Below, piece after piece: positions 17,084-25,386 of a DNA stretch of 34,260 bases (its first letter is position 1; each line of letters opens with the position of its first letter). The stretch is taken from assembly GCF_004023625.1 (NCBI RefSeq), contig NZ_RPDJ01000063.1, positions 1-34,260 on the forward strand, written 5' to 3'. Made by a program: the position numbers and the translations under genes. Under the pieces are notes generated by a model. That model made no database searches. It worked only from the letters and a program-made list of their open reading frames with translations, and had not been told where the DNA came from. The stretch is from Streptomyces cavernae. Its GTDB lineage: Bacteria > Actinomycetota > Actinomycetes > Streptomycetales > Streptomycetaceae.

Positions 17084-18138
17084 CGGCCGCGCCCTCCTTC
17101 TTCGGGCCCGGCGAGCCGTTCCAGTGCCAGCCCCGCTTTGATCCACTTGCTCGACTCGACGACCACGGACAGGGCACGCTCTCCGGGCGCCATACTGTCC
17201 AGCGCGCGGTCGAGCTGGAGCAGCGGCAGGGCGTTGCCGGTGTTGCCGGTGTCCCGCACGCAGGACACCTCACGGCAGCCGGGCGGCAGGCCGAGGCCGG
17301 CGACGATCCGCTCGGTCATGAGGCCCGATAGCTGGGGCGGCAGGATGAAGTCGACCTGCTGCGGGGTCCAGTCGGCGGTGCTGAGGAGTTCCCAGACGAT
17401 CTCGCCGGCGAGGGCGGGTACCTCTTCCTCGATGGTCTTGTAGTCCTCGAAGAGCATCTGCCGGTCGGGTTCGGGTTCGGTGACGCCGCGCCAGCCCACG
17501 ATCTGCCCCGGCGGGCGCCCTCGCCCGGCGAAGCGGTGCAGCAGGCCACGGACGGCGACGGCGTCGCCGTGCGGTTCCGCGGTGACCACCGCGGCTGCCG
17601 CTCCGTCGCCGAACAGGACGTAGTTGATCAGTTCCTGGGTGGCCAGCGCGGATGCGTCCTGTCCGGCCTGCAGGAACCGGGCGGTGACATCGCCGGCGAC
17701 GACGAGGCCGGCGTGGTGGCCGGAGGCAAGCAGGGCGCGGGCCACGTCGAGGGCCTGCACGGCACCGGAGCAGCCGGCCTGGATCTGGTAGGTGGGCAGG
17801 TGGTTGAGGCCCAGCCGGTCCGCGGTCTCGTTGGCGGTGGTGGGCAGCAGGGTGTCGGGGGTGGCGGTGGACAGCACCAGGAAGTCCAGGTCCGCGGCGG
17901 CCAGCCCGGCGGCGGCCAGGGCTCGGCCGGCCGCTTCGGCGCACAGGTCGGCGAGGGTGTGGGTGACCTTCCCGGTCGCCGGGTCCCAGCCGAAGTGGCG
18001 GGTGCGGGTGCCCACGAAGAGGTCGATCCAGCCTTCGCTGATGCCGAAGATGTCGCTCAGTGCCGCGTTGTCGACGGGCTCGGCGGGCAGCGCGCTGGCC
18101 GTGCCCGCGATGTGCATGAGTGCGGTGCGCGCGGTCAT
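17080..18138 (-). CDS. FabH-like ketoacyl-ACP synthase III with altered triad
   Basis: This 352-residue thiolase-fold enzyme has the nucleophile Cys123 in QAGCSGAVQA and keeps the late Asn in DTGNTGNA. The FabH motif with the catalytic histidine (PHQAN) reads LPPQLSG instead, so Pro268 stands where histidine is expected. In tetronate pathways (RK-682, agglomerin, tetronomycin) a FabH-like enzyme next to FkbH and an ACP joins a beta-ketoacyl thioester to glyceryl-ACP by C-C and C-O bond formation. The same gene trio here suggests that job. The lost histidine argues against ordinary decarboxylative condensation, which a tetronate-forming reaction would not need. ATG at 18138 overlaps the PKS stop (ATGA). 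Confidence 0.9.
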   Translation of the reverse strand: MTARTALMHIAGTASALPAEPVDNAALSDIFGISEGWIDLFVGTRTRHFGWDPATGKVTHTLADLCAEAAGRALAAAGLAAADLDFLVLSTATPDTLLPTTANETADRLGLNHLPTYQIQAGCSGAVQALDVARALLASGHHAGLVVAGDVTARFLQAGQDASALATQELINYVLFGDGAAAAVVTAEPHGDAVAVRGLLHRFAGRGRPPGQIVGWRGVTEPEPDRQMLFEDYKTIEEEVPALAGEIVWELLSTADWTPQQVDFILPPQLSGLMTERIVAGLGLPPGCREVSCVRDTGNTGNALPLLQLDRALDSMAPGERALSVVVESSKWIKAGLALERLAGPEEGGRGR

Positions 18139-21128
18139 ACCGTGACCTCCGCGCTGGTCAGCTCCCGCAGGAAGGCGGCGAGAGTCCCCACGGACCGCAG
18201 TGCGGGCAGGAGTTGCTGCACTGTGATGCCCGATGCCTGCGGCAGTTGTTGCTCGAGCCGGTTCCGCAACTGCATGATCATGACGGAGTCGAAGCCGAGG
18301 TCCTCGTAGATCCGGGCCTCGGCGTCGACCTGTTCCCGCGGGTACGCGCCGACTTCCACGACCGCTTCGATGACCGCGGACAGCGCGGCGTCCGGCCGGG
18401 CATCCGCCGCGGTGCCGGGCCCGTCGGAGTGGTGCGGGTGCGTGGCGGGGGCCGGGTCCGCCTGCCGCGGGGTCGCCTCGGGTGCTGCCGGTGCTGCTGG
18501 TGTTGCCGGTGCGGCCGGTGCCGCTTGTGCGGCGGGCCGGGGAGGTGGCTGGGCCGGGACGGTCTGCCGGAAGCGGCGCGCGTCGGAGAAGACGTAGGGG
18601 GCGAGGCGTTCGGTGCGGCGGTGGGACGGCTCGTACAGGGCGTCCCAGCACGGCTCGACGCCGCTCAGGTACAGCCCGCCCACCGCCTCGGCGAGGTCGG
18701 TGACGGTGGCCCGGCCGGGGGCCGGGTGCAGGAGCCGGATGCCCGCCGACAGGTCGGCCCGGCGGGCCAGCCGCAGCAGATGCGGTGCCGGGCCGAGTTC
18801 GATCAGACAGGTCGGCGCGATTTCGGTGACCAGGGCGGACAGCGCGTCGGCGAACCGTACCGGTCGCACGGCCAGGTCCGCCCAGTAGGCGGTGTCCGGG
18901 ATCTCGTCGCCGAACATCCGGCCGTGGCGGGCGGAGGCCAGGGCGATACGCGCCGGGGCGGCCGTCACCGGGCCCGCCAGGTCGGCGATCCGGGCCGCGA
19001 CGGCGTCGGCCGCCGGGCCATGACCTGCGTGCGGGCCCCCCAGCCGACGGGTACTCAGCCCGCGGTCGGCCAGGGCCTCGGCAGCCCGTTCCAGCACGTC
19101 CGCGGTGCCCGCCAGGACGAGGTCGCGCGGACCGTCCACGGCGGCCAGGGACAGTCCGGGGTGGTCGGCGAGGAGGTCGGTGATCTCCTCCCGCGCGACG
19201 CTCACGGTGAGCATGCCGCCGTCCGGCAGGTCGTCAGCGGCGGCGGCGTGGGCGGCGACCAGGCGGGCGGCATCGGGCAGGGTGAGCACTCCCGCGGCCA
19301 CGGCGGCGGCGAGTTCGCCGGTGCCGTGGCCGAGGGCGGCGTCGGGCACCACGCCCAGCTCGGCCAGGGTCTGGGTGAGGGCGTGGGCGACGGCGAACAG
19401 GGCGGGCTGCGCCCACCGGGCGTGGTGGATCGCGGGGTCGCCGGCGAGGACGAGGTCCCGTACGGATGCGCCGGTGTGGTCGCGCAGGGCGTCGTCGGCT
19501 TCGTCCAGGTGCCGCCGGTAGGTGGCGGACTCCTGGTAGAGGGCGGCCGTCATCCCCGGCTCCTGGCAGCCCTGCCCGGGGTAGAGGAAGGCGATGGCCG
19601 GCGGGCGCAGGGCACGGTCGGTGACGCGGGCACACGTCCGCTCGTCGCCGGCGGCGGTGCGCAGGGCGTCGGCGAGTTCGGCCGTGTCACGCGCGGTGAA
19701 GGCGGCTCGGTAGGGCAGGCCGGTCTTGACCTGGTTGCTGGTCCAGCACACCGAGGCGGCGTCGCCGCGCGGCCGGCGGGCCAGCGACTCGGCCTGGGCG
19801 GCCAGATTGCGGCGCAGTGCCTCCGGCGTGTCGGCGGACAGCGTGAACACGCCGGCGGTGGCCGGTCCGCGCGCGGCGACGGCCCGGAGGCGGGGTGCGG
19901 AGGCCAGTACGGCGTGCGCGTTGGTGCCGCCCATCCCGAAGCTGCTCACTCCGGCGACCACTTCGCCGGCCGGCAGCCTCAGGGGTGCCTTGAGCAGGGC
20001 CAGTCCCCGCTCGGCGAGACGGAGTTGCGGGTTCTCCCGGGCTGCGAAGCGGCTGGCGGGCACGATGCGGTGGTGCAGGGCCAGCGCCGTCTTGATCAGG
20101 CCCGCGATGCCCGCGGCCGCCTCGGTGTGGCCGATGTTGCCCTTGACCGAGCCGATGGCGCACGGTTCGTCGCGGGGCACCGCGTGCACCTCGCCGAGGG
20201 CCGCGCACTCGATGATGTCGCCGAGCGCGGTGCCCGTGCCGTGCGCCTCGATGAAGCGGACCTGGTCGGCGTCCACGCCCGCCCTCCGGTACGCGGCGGC
20301 CACCACGGCCTGCTGGGACCAGCGGCTGGGCGCGGTGACCCCGTTGCTGCGGCCGTCCTGGTTGACGGCGGTGCCGCGGATGACGGCGTAGATGCGCTGG
20401 CCGGCGGCGAGTGCGTCCTCGAGCGGGCGCAGCACCACCACGCCGACGCCGTCGCTGCGGCCGATGCCGTCGGAGTCCACGCTGAACGGCTTGCACCGGT
20501 CGTCCGGGGCCTTCAGACCCATCTGCTGGTAGACCATGCCCAGCGCGGGGGTGAGCACCAGGTTGGCACCGGCGGCCAGCGCGGTCGAACACTCCCCGGC
20601 CAGCAGCGAGTTGACCGCGAGATGCACGGCGACCAGCGAGGAGGAGCAGGCGGTGTCCACCGCGAGGCTGGGGCCCTTGAGGTCGAGGTGGTAGGAGATC
20701 CGGTTGGCGGTCATGCCTGCGCTGCTGCCGGCGCCGAGCTGCGGGGTGACCCGCCCGTAGTCGCTCATGTGGAGCTGGCCCCACTCGCTGCCCATCACCC
20801 CGACGAAGACGCCTGTGTCGCTGCCGGCCAGCGCCGACGGGGCACGGCCGGAGTCCTCCAACGCCCGCCAGGCGCACTGCAGCAGGAGCCGTTGCTGCGG
20901 GTCCATGGCCGCCGCCTCGCGGGGCGAGATGGTGAAGAAGTCGTTGTCGAAGGTGGTGGCGGAGTCGACGAAGCCGCCGCGGACGGTGTCGTCGAAGCCC
21001 GGACCGCCGCGGTCCGCGGGCAGCGGGCCGATCGCGTCACCGCCGCGCATCAGCAGGTCCCAGAAGGCCTCGATGCCGTGGGCCGCGGGGAAGACGCAGT
21101 CCAGACCCACCACGGCCACGGCGTTCAC
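18135..21128 (-). CDS. Single-module PKS: KS, degenerate AT, ACP
   Basis: This 997-residue protein has KS (about 1-425), AT-like (510-820), an Ala/Pro-rich linker (835-900) and ACP (905-985, GFDSVMI). There is no KR, DH, ER or thioesterase. The KS is intact: DTACSSS, EAHGTGT and NIGHTEA. The AT reads GHGTGE where GHSxGE is expected, so Gly602 replaces the nucleophilic serine, and His627 replaces the arginine that binds the extender carboxylate (ungapped alignment with the loading AT at the left end of the window). The final AT histidine is kept (PHAGHG). The domain is therefore probably dead and malonyl must come from another acyltransferase. The GTG start at 21128 overlaps the ACP stop (GTGA); a longer frame to 21269 lies inside the ACP gene. 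A one-step extension without reduction would give a beta-ketoacyl-ACP. Confidence 0.93.
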   Translation of the reverse strand: MNAVAVVGLDCVFPAAHGIEAFWDLLMRGGDAIGPLPADRGGPGFDDTVRGGFVDSATTFDNDFFTISPREAAAMDPQQRLLLQCAWRALEDSGRAPSALAGSDTGVFVGVMGSEWGQLHMSDYGRVTPQLGAGSSAGMTANRISYHLDLKGPSLAVDTACSSSLVAVHLAVNSLLAGECSTALAAGANLVLTPALGMVYQQMGLKAPDDRCKPFSVDSDGIGRSDGVGVVVLRPLEDALAAGQRIYAVIRGTAVNQDGRSNGVTAPSRWSQQAVVAAAYRRAGVDADQVRFIEAHGTGTALGDIIECAALGEVHAVPRDEPCAIGSVKGNIGHTEAAAGIAGLIKTALALHHRIVPASRFAARENPQLRLAERGLALLKAPLRLPAGEVVAGVSSFGMGGTNAHAVLASAPRLRAVAARGPATAGVFTLSADTPEALRRNLAAQAESLARRPRGDAASVCWTSNQVKTGLPYRAAFTARDTAELADALRTAAGDERTCARVTDRALRPPAIAFLYPGQGCQEPGMTAALYQESATYRRHLDEADDALRDHTGASVRDLVLAGDPAIHHARWAQPALFAVAHALTQTLAELGVVPDAALGHGTGELAAAVAAGVLTLPDAARLVAAHAAAADDLPDGGMLTVSVAREEITDLLADHPGLSLAAVDGPRDLVLAGTADVLERAAEALADRGLSTRRLGGPHAGHGPAADAVAARIADLAGPVTAAPARIALASARHGRMFGDEIPDTAYWADLAVRPVRFADALSALVTEIAPTCLIELGPAPHLLRLARRADLSAGIRLLHPAPGRATVTDLAEAVGGLYLSGVEPCWDALYEPSHRRTERLAPYVFSDARRFRQTVPAQPPPRPAAQAAPAAPATPAAPAAPEATPRQADPAPATHPHHSDGPGTAADARPDAALSAVIEAVVEVGAYPREQVDAEARIYEDLGFDSVMIMQLRNRLEQQLPQASGITVQQLLPALRSVGTLAAFLRELTSAEVTV

Positions 21129-21406
21129 CGTTGCCCCCGGGCGGGGTCCGCGCCGCGAGCCGTCAGATGGGCCGCCAGCTGGGCCACCGTCGGATGGTCC
21201 CAGAGAAGCGACGGTTCGACGACGATGCCGAAGTCGTCCTCGATGTCGCCGCACAGGCTCAGCGCGCACACCGAGTCCGCGCCGTACTCGGCCAGGGGCA
21301 CGGTCGCGTCGATGGTCTCGGGCAGCCGGTCCAGGTAGACCGCGAGGTGCGTGGTCAGCCAGTGGTGGAACGGGGCCTCGATGTGCCTTGGCGGGGAGAG
21401 GGTCAT
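21125..21406 (-). CDS. Acyl carrier protein, partner of the acyl-AMP ligase
   Basis: This 93-residue stand-alone ACP has the phosphopantetheine serine in YGADSVCALSL (about residue 45). It lies between the acyl-CoA dehydrogenase-like gene (38-bp gap, AAGGAG ribosome site) and the PKS (GTGA overlap). In comparable lipid-starter systems the acyl-AMP ligase loads its acid onto such an ACP and the dehydrogenase acts on the acyl-ACP. The start MTLSPPRH is the only sensible one. Confidence 0.92.
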   Translation of the reverse strand: MTLSPPRHIEAPFHHWLTTHLAVYLDRLPETIDATVPLAEYGADSVCALSLCGDIEDDFGIVVEPSLLWDHPTVAQLAAHLTARGADPARGQR

Positions 21407-21444
21407 CCCTGAAGGCTCCTTGTCCTCATGCTGCGGGCCCGCGC

Positions 21445-23211
21445 TCAGCCCGGAATCGGTGTGTTGTACAGGTCGAAGCTGCGCCGGTCCCCGTAGCGGG
21501 CCAGGACTTCGCGGTGGACCCGCGCGGTGCACTCGGCGGGCAGGTCGGCGGCGGGGACGCCCATCCGCTGGGCGATGCGGTGCAGTGCGGCGGCAGCCCA
21601 GGCCGGGTCGCTCAGGAAGGGGTCGGGGCCGCCCCGGTTGTGGTGCCATACGCCGAGGACGCAGGCGGCGGCGAGCACGAGCACATAGCGGTCGGTCAGG
21701 GCGAACCAGGCCGGGCCCACCGGATGTTCTGCGTCCGGGGGCGGCAGCGCGAGCACCCGGCTGCGCAGTTCGTGGAGTTCGGCGGTCATCTGCCCGGCCA
21801 GGGTGCGCAGCGTGCGCTCGACGGGGGTGGAGCCGGGCAGGGACGCGGCGGTCGCCAGGAGGGTGGCGCTGACGCTGTCCCGGCCGCAGGCAAGGGAAAG
21901 CCCGCCGTAGTCGAACGGGGGCAGGGGGGCACCCGGACGGAACAGCGAGGCGGGCGCCTCGACGCCGTGGAACCAGGACTCCTCGGCGAGGGACCTGAGC
22001 TGCGGGATGATCGTCGCCTGGCAGGCGACCGTGCCCGCGTGACCGAGGCTGACCACCGGCACGTCGCGGATGTGTTTCTGGAAGATGCCGACGGTGCCCT
22101 CGCGGGTGTAGATCTGCGAGCCGAGCACCGTCGCCAGGTCGTACATGGTGTCGCTGAGCACCCGCGGCAGCAGCAGCTTGACCGCCGCGGAGTAGACGCT
22201 GGTCTCGGCGGGCAGCAGGTGCAGCGCCCGGGTGGCCACCACGGCCAGGCAGTCGTAGACCAGCAGGTTGACGAAGGCTCCGGCGAGGGTGCCCGCCGTG
22301 TGCTGCGGGTCGGCGGGGTCGAGGCCGGTCCGGCCGGGTCCCTGGGTGCGGTCCACCAGTACGGCGGTGCGCAGGCCGGTGTCCACCGCGGCGGACACCA
22401 GGGAGGCCATGAGCGTGCGGCTGACCTGGAAGGAGCGCAGGGCCGTCACCGCGCCGCTGCCCGGCGGTCCGAGCAGGGTGTCGTGGGGGACGAGGCAGGC
22501 GTCGAGTTCCACTCCGGCGAAGAAGCAGCCGCGCAGGCCGAGGGCGGCGGGCCGGCGGGTGACCCGGTAGCGGTCGCGGGGCAGGGTGTGCGGGTCGAGC
22601 AGGAGCACCGAGTGGCGGCCCGTGGTGCCCGGCTGCGGTTCGGTGCGGCAGAACAGCACCAGGGCGTCGGCGCGGTGCAGGTTGTTGATGACCGGTTTTG
22701 CGCCGGTGACCGACAGCCCGTCGGGGCGCAGGTGGGCGTGGACCCCGCTGCGGACGAAGTCGTTGGTGTGGGCGGTCTCGTGCTGGGCGATGGCCGCCTT
22801 GGAACCGGAGAGCAGCAGACCCGCCAGCCAGGACCGTTGGTCGGCGTTGCCCCGCATCCACACGTCGGACGCGGCCATGAAGGTGGTCATGCCGTAGCCG
22901 GCCCCGAGTGCGACGTCGCGGCGGAAGACCGGACGCATCACCCGGAGCAGCGTTTCGGCGGAGTCGAACCGTCCGCCGAGTTCCGTCGGCACGAACTCGC
23001 GGCTCATTCCGAAGTCGTCGAGCAGCCCCTCGGCCTCGGTGGACAGCGCCGCACGCCGGTCGGCGTGCAGCAGCGCCCGGTATCCGACCGGGTTGGCCGG
23101 GTCCGCGGGGTCGCCCAGCAGCGCCTCCAGCCGTGCGACACGGTCCGGGGTGCCGGGCAGCTCGGTGGGCGGGAGCGGGTGGGTGAGCAGCGTGGACGGC
23201 GCGGAGGTCAT
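21445..23211 (-). CDS. Large acyl-CoA/acyl-ACP dehydrogenase-like flavoprotein
   Basis: This 588-residue protein aligns in outline with acyl-CoA dehydrogenases: an N-terminal helical domain with DFGMSREFVPTELGG, a middle beta domain with QHETAHTNDF and LSVTGAKPVINN where flavin and substrate normally bind, and a C-terminal helical domain with LGSQIYTREGTVGIFQ. It is about 200 residues longer than the FkbI type (about 380), so it is unlikely to be the FkbI of a methoxymalonyl pathway. Large proteins of this kind accompany fatty acyl-AMP ligases and ACPs, for example TamT in tambjamine synthesis, where they desaturate the acyl-ACP. A 2,3- or other alkene in the acyl starter is the likely result. 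The ATG at 23211 overlaps the ligase stop codon. Confidence 0.85.
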   Translation of the reverse strand: MTSAPSTLLTHPLPPTELPGTPDRVARLEALLGDPADPANPVGYRALLHADRRAALSTEAEGLLDDFGMSREFVPTELGGRFDSAETLLRVMRPVFRRDVALGAGYGMTTFMAASDVWMRGNADQRSWLAGLLLSGSKAAIAQHETAHTNDFVRSGVHAHLRPDGLSVTGAKPVINNLHRADALVLFCRTEPQPGTTGRHSVLLLDPHTLPRDRYRVTRRPAALGLRGCFFAGVELDACLVPHDTLLGPPGSGAVTALRSFQVSRTLMASLVSAAVDTGLRTAVLVDRTQGPGRTGLDPADPQHTAGTLAGAFVNLLVYDCLAVVATRALHLLPAETSVYSAAVKLLLPRVLSDTMYDLATVLGSQIYTREGTVGIFQKHIRDVPVVSLGHAGTVACQATIIPQLRSLAEESWFHGVEAPASLFRPGAPLPPFDYGGLSLACGRDSVSATLLATAASLPGSTPVERTLRTLAGQMTAELHELRSRVLALPPPDAEHPVGPAWFALTDRYVLVLAAACVLGVWHHNRGGPDPFLSDPAWAAAALHRIAQRMGVPAADLPAECTARVHREVLARYGDRRSFDLYNTPIPG

Positions 23212-25016
23212 CACTGGCTGCTCCGCACCATGTCGTGGGCGGGCTCGGCGCCGGGCACGGCGGCAGGCGTGATCAGGGCGCGCACGGCCGGGTCGAGTAC
23301 GTCGTGGAGCGGTGAGATCTCTCCCCGGAGGAACAGGGTGCGCATCAGGTTGCGCTGGATCTTGCCGCTGGTGGTGCGGCGTACGGTGCCGGGGCGCACG
23401 AGGACGACGTTGCCGGCGGGCACGTCGAAGTCCTTTCCGACGAGTGTCTGGATGCTGCGGGCCAGGGTGCGCAGCCGTGCGGTGTCCGCCTGGGGGGCCC
23501 GGGCCTCGTGGATCACGACGAGTTGTTCGCGGTCCGCGTCGACGGTGAACGCAGCGCCGTGGCCGGCGGCGAGGGCCGGGCCGATCTCCCGGATCGCCCA
23601 CTCCACGTCCTGGGGGTAGATGTTGCGCCCGTTGAGGATGATGACCTCCTTCAGGCGCCCGGTGATGTACAGCTCGCCGTCGTCGACGGCACCGAGGTCG
23701 CCGGTGCGCAGGAAGTCGCCGGGCTCGTCGGCGAGTTGGGCGTGGAAGGTGTCGTCGGACTCCAGCGGTCGGTGCCAGTAGCCCTGGGCGACGCTGTCGC
23801 CGCGCAGCCATATCTCCCCCACGCGTCCGGGGGGCAGTTCGACGTGCGCCAACGGGTCGACGACGCGCAGGTCGAAGTCGTGCACCCGCCCGGAGCCGAT
23901 CAGGGTGCGGGTGGGTACGTCCGCGGCCGGGGCACGCAGTTCGTCGTGTTCCAGGCCGGCCGCGTCCACGGTCAGCCGGCGGGCGGGGGCGCCCGGTTCG
24001 CCACCGGAGACCACGAGGGTGGCCTCGGCGAGCCCGTAGCCGGGGTAGAGGCTCGCGGCGCGCAGGCCGGCGGGGGCGAAGCGGCGGGCGAAGGCGTCCA
24101 GGGTCTGGGCCCGTACGGGTTCCGCGCCGCACAGGGCCAGGCGCCAGCTCGACAGGTCGAGTTCGCCGAGGTGGGCGTCGGTGACGCGGCGGGTGCACAG
24201 GTCGTAGCAGAAGTTCGGGCCGCCGCCCACGGTCAGGCCGTACTCGCCGATCGAGCGCAGCCAGCGGACGGGCCGCTTGATGAAGGAGACCGGCGAGAGC
24301 TGGACGCAGTGGGTGCCGAGCCACAGGGGGTGCAGTACATGGGCGATGAGTCCCATGTCGTGGTAGTGGGGCAGCCAGTTGCTGAAGCGGTCGGCGGCGC
24401 TGGTGCCGAGGAGTCGCTGCAGCGCCTCCTGGTTGGCCAGCAGGTTGCGGTGGGTGACCATCACTCCGCGCGGGCTGCTGGTCGAGCCGGAGGTGTACTG
24501 CAGGAAGGCGAGGTCGTCGGGGCCGGTCCGGGGGGCGCGCCAGGCATCGGCATGGGCGTCATCGGAGGTGCCGGCGGTGTCTTCGAGGTCTGTGGCCAGA
24601 CATACCGTCTCCCCGCGGCCGGACACGGCCAGCCACAGCGAGGTGTCCGCCGCGTGCTCGGAATCGGTCAGCACCAGGCTGCTCGCGGTGTCCTTGAGGA
24701 TGCCGGACACCCGCTGCAGCCGTTCGCCCCGGTCCCCGGGCATCGGGGCGGGCACGGCGATGGCACCGGCGTACAGGCATCCGACGAACGCGACGAGGAA
24801 CTCCGTGCCGGGCGGGTACAGCAGCAGCACCGGCCGGCCCTGGGCGCCGAGTTCGCACAGCCGCACCGCCAGGGCACGGGCCCGGCGGTCGAGCGTGGTG
24901 TAGGTGAGGTGTTCGGGTTCGCCCTGGTCGCGCAGGAACACCTGGGCGTCCGTGTCGCCGAGTGCGGCGGCTCGTTCCCGCATCAGGTGGGTGAAGGTGG
25001 TGAAAGCAGCCGTCAC
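23211..25016 (-). CDS. Fatty acyl-AMP ligase (FAAL)
   Basis: This 601-residue ANL-superfamily enzyme activates a carboxylic acid with ATP and passes it to an ACP. Motifs are the phosphate-binding YTSGSTSSPRGVMVTH (about residue 170), YPGYGLAEATL, RTGDLG and GRLKEVIILNGRNIYPQDVE, the last being the FAAL form of the hinge region, plus the C-terminal catalytic lysine in TSGKIQRN. The FAAL wording favours ACP loading over CoA ester formation. I chose the GTG at 25016, which has GAGGGGG 7-8 nt upstream; an ATG at 25037 would add 7 residues. It is the first gene of the operon and is divergent from the SARP gene. The substrate cannot be told from sequence. Confidence 0.93.
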   Translation of the reverse strand: MTAAFTTFTHLMRERAAALGDTDAQVFLRDQGEPEHLTYTTLDRRARALAVRLCELGAQGRPVLLLYPPGTEFLVAFVGCLYAGAIAVPAPMPGDRGERLQRVSGILKDTASSLVLTDSEHAADTSLWLAVSGRGETVCLATDLEDTAGTSDDAHADAWRAPRTGPDDLAFLQYTSGSTSSPRGVMVTHRNLLANQEALQRLLGTSAADRFSNWLPHYHDMGLIAHVLHPLWLGTHCVQLSPVSFIKRPVRWLRSIGEYGLTVGGGPNFCYDLCTRRVTDAHLGELDLSSWRLALCGAEPVRAQTLDAFARRFAPAGLRAASLYPGYGLAEATLVVSGGEPGAPARRLTVDAAGLEHDELRAPAADVPTRTLIGSGRVHDFDLRVVDPLAHVELPPGRVGEIWLRGDSVAQGYWHRPLESDDTFHAQLADEPGDFLRTGDLGAVDDGELYITGRLKEVIILNGRNIYPQDVEWAIREIGPALAAGHGAAFTVDADREQLVVIHEARAPQADTARLRTLARSIQTLVGKDFDVPAGNVVLVRPGTVRRTTSGKIQRNLMRTLFLRGEISPLHDVLDPAVRALITPAAVPGAEPAHDMVRSSQ

Positions 25017-25386
25017 GTGAGCCCCCTCATGGCGCATAAGAAGCGGGGCACAGGACGCCCCTCTGCCGCCGAAGCACGCCCATCGTGAGATCGCGGGCTA
25101 AAGCGCCGCTTGCGACGCACACCCACTTCACGGAAGTCAGGGGTACGGCTGTCCGAATTTGGGGTGCGGCCGATGCCTACATTGAGGCGGCACGGCCTGT
25201 CGTCGGACATGTGCCGGATGTCCGGACACCGGGGTTCGACTTCCCCGGAGGTCTCGCCACGCCCGCTGCGGGGGCTTGGAAGGGAGCCGCCCGGAGCGGC
25301 GCCCGAGCGGGCGGGGCGGAGAGTGACTCCGGCGCACAGAACGTCCGGTCCCGCCGGCCGGCGCGACGGAGAAAGAAGGGGGATGC
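25017..25386. promoter_or_regulatory. Divergent promoter region between the FAAL operon and the SARP gene
   Basis: The 370-bp gap must hold the promoter of the eight-gene operon and that of the SARP gene. At 25204-25224 a 7-bp inverted repeat (CGGACAT, 7-nt spacer, ATGTCCG) overlaps CGGACAT and CGGATGT direct copies spaced 11 bp apart, the spacing SARP proteins prefer. A second small inverted repeat, ACTTC and GAAGT, lies near 25125. I found no convincing -10 and -35 pair. I see no gene. Confidence 0.5.

Noticed and set aside
14810..17443. 877-residue plus-strand frame
   Set aside because: Shadow of the PPTase, ACP, FkbH and KASIII genes, which have clear motifs on the other strand.
21128..21269. 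N-terminal extension of the single-module PKS
   Set aside because: It lies inside the ACP gene in another frame; the GTG at 21128 overlaps the ACP stop and starts directly at the KS.
15155..23211. FkbH, ACP and acyl-CoA dehydrogenase read as a methoxymalonyl-ACP set
   Set aside because: No FkbK-type dehydrogenase or O-methyltransferase is present, the dehydrogenase is 588 residues rather than about 380, and FAAL, PKS and KASIII genes are interleaved. It stays a fallback if the missing genes lie outside.
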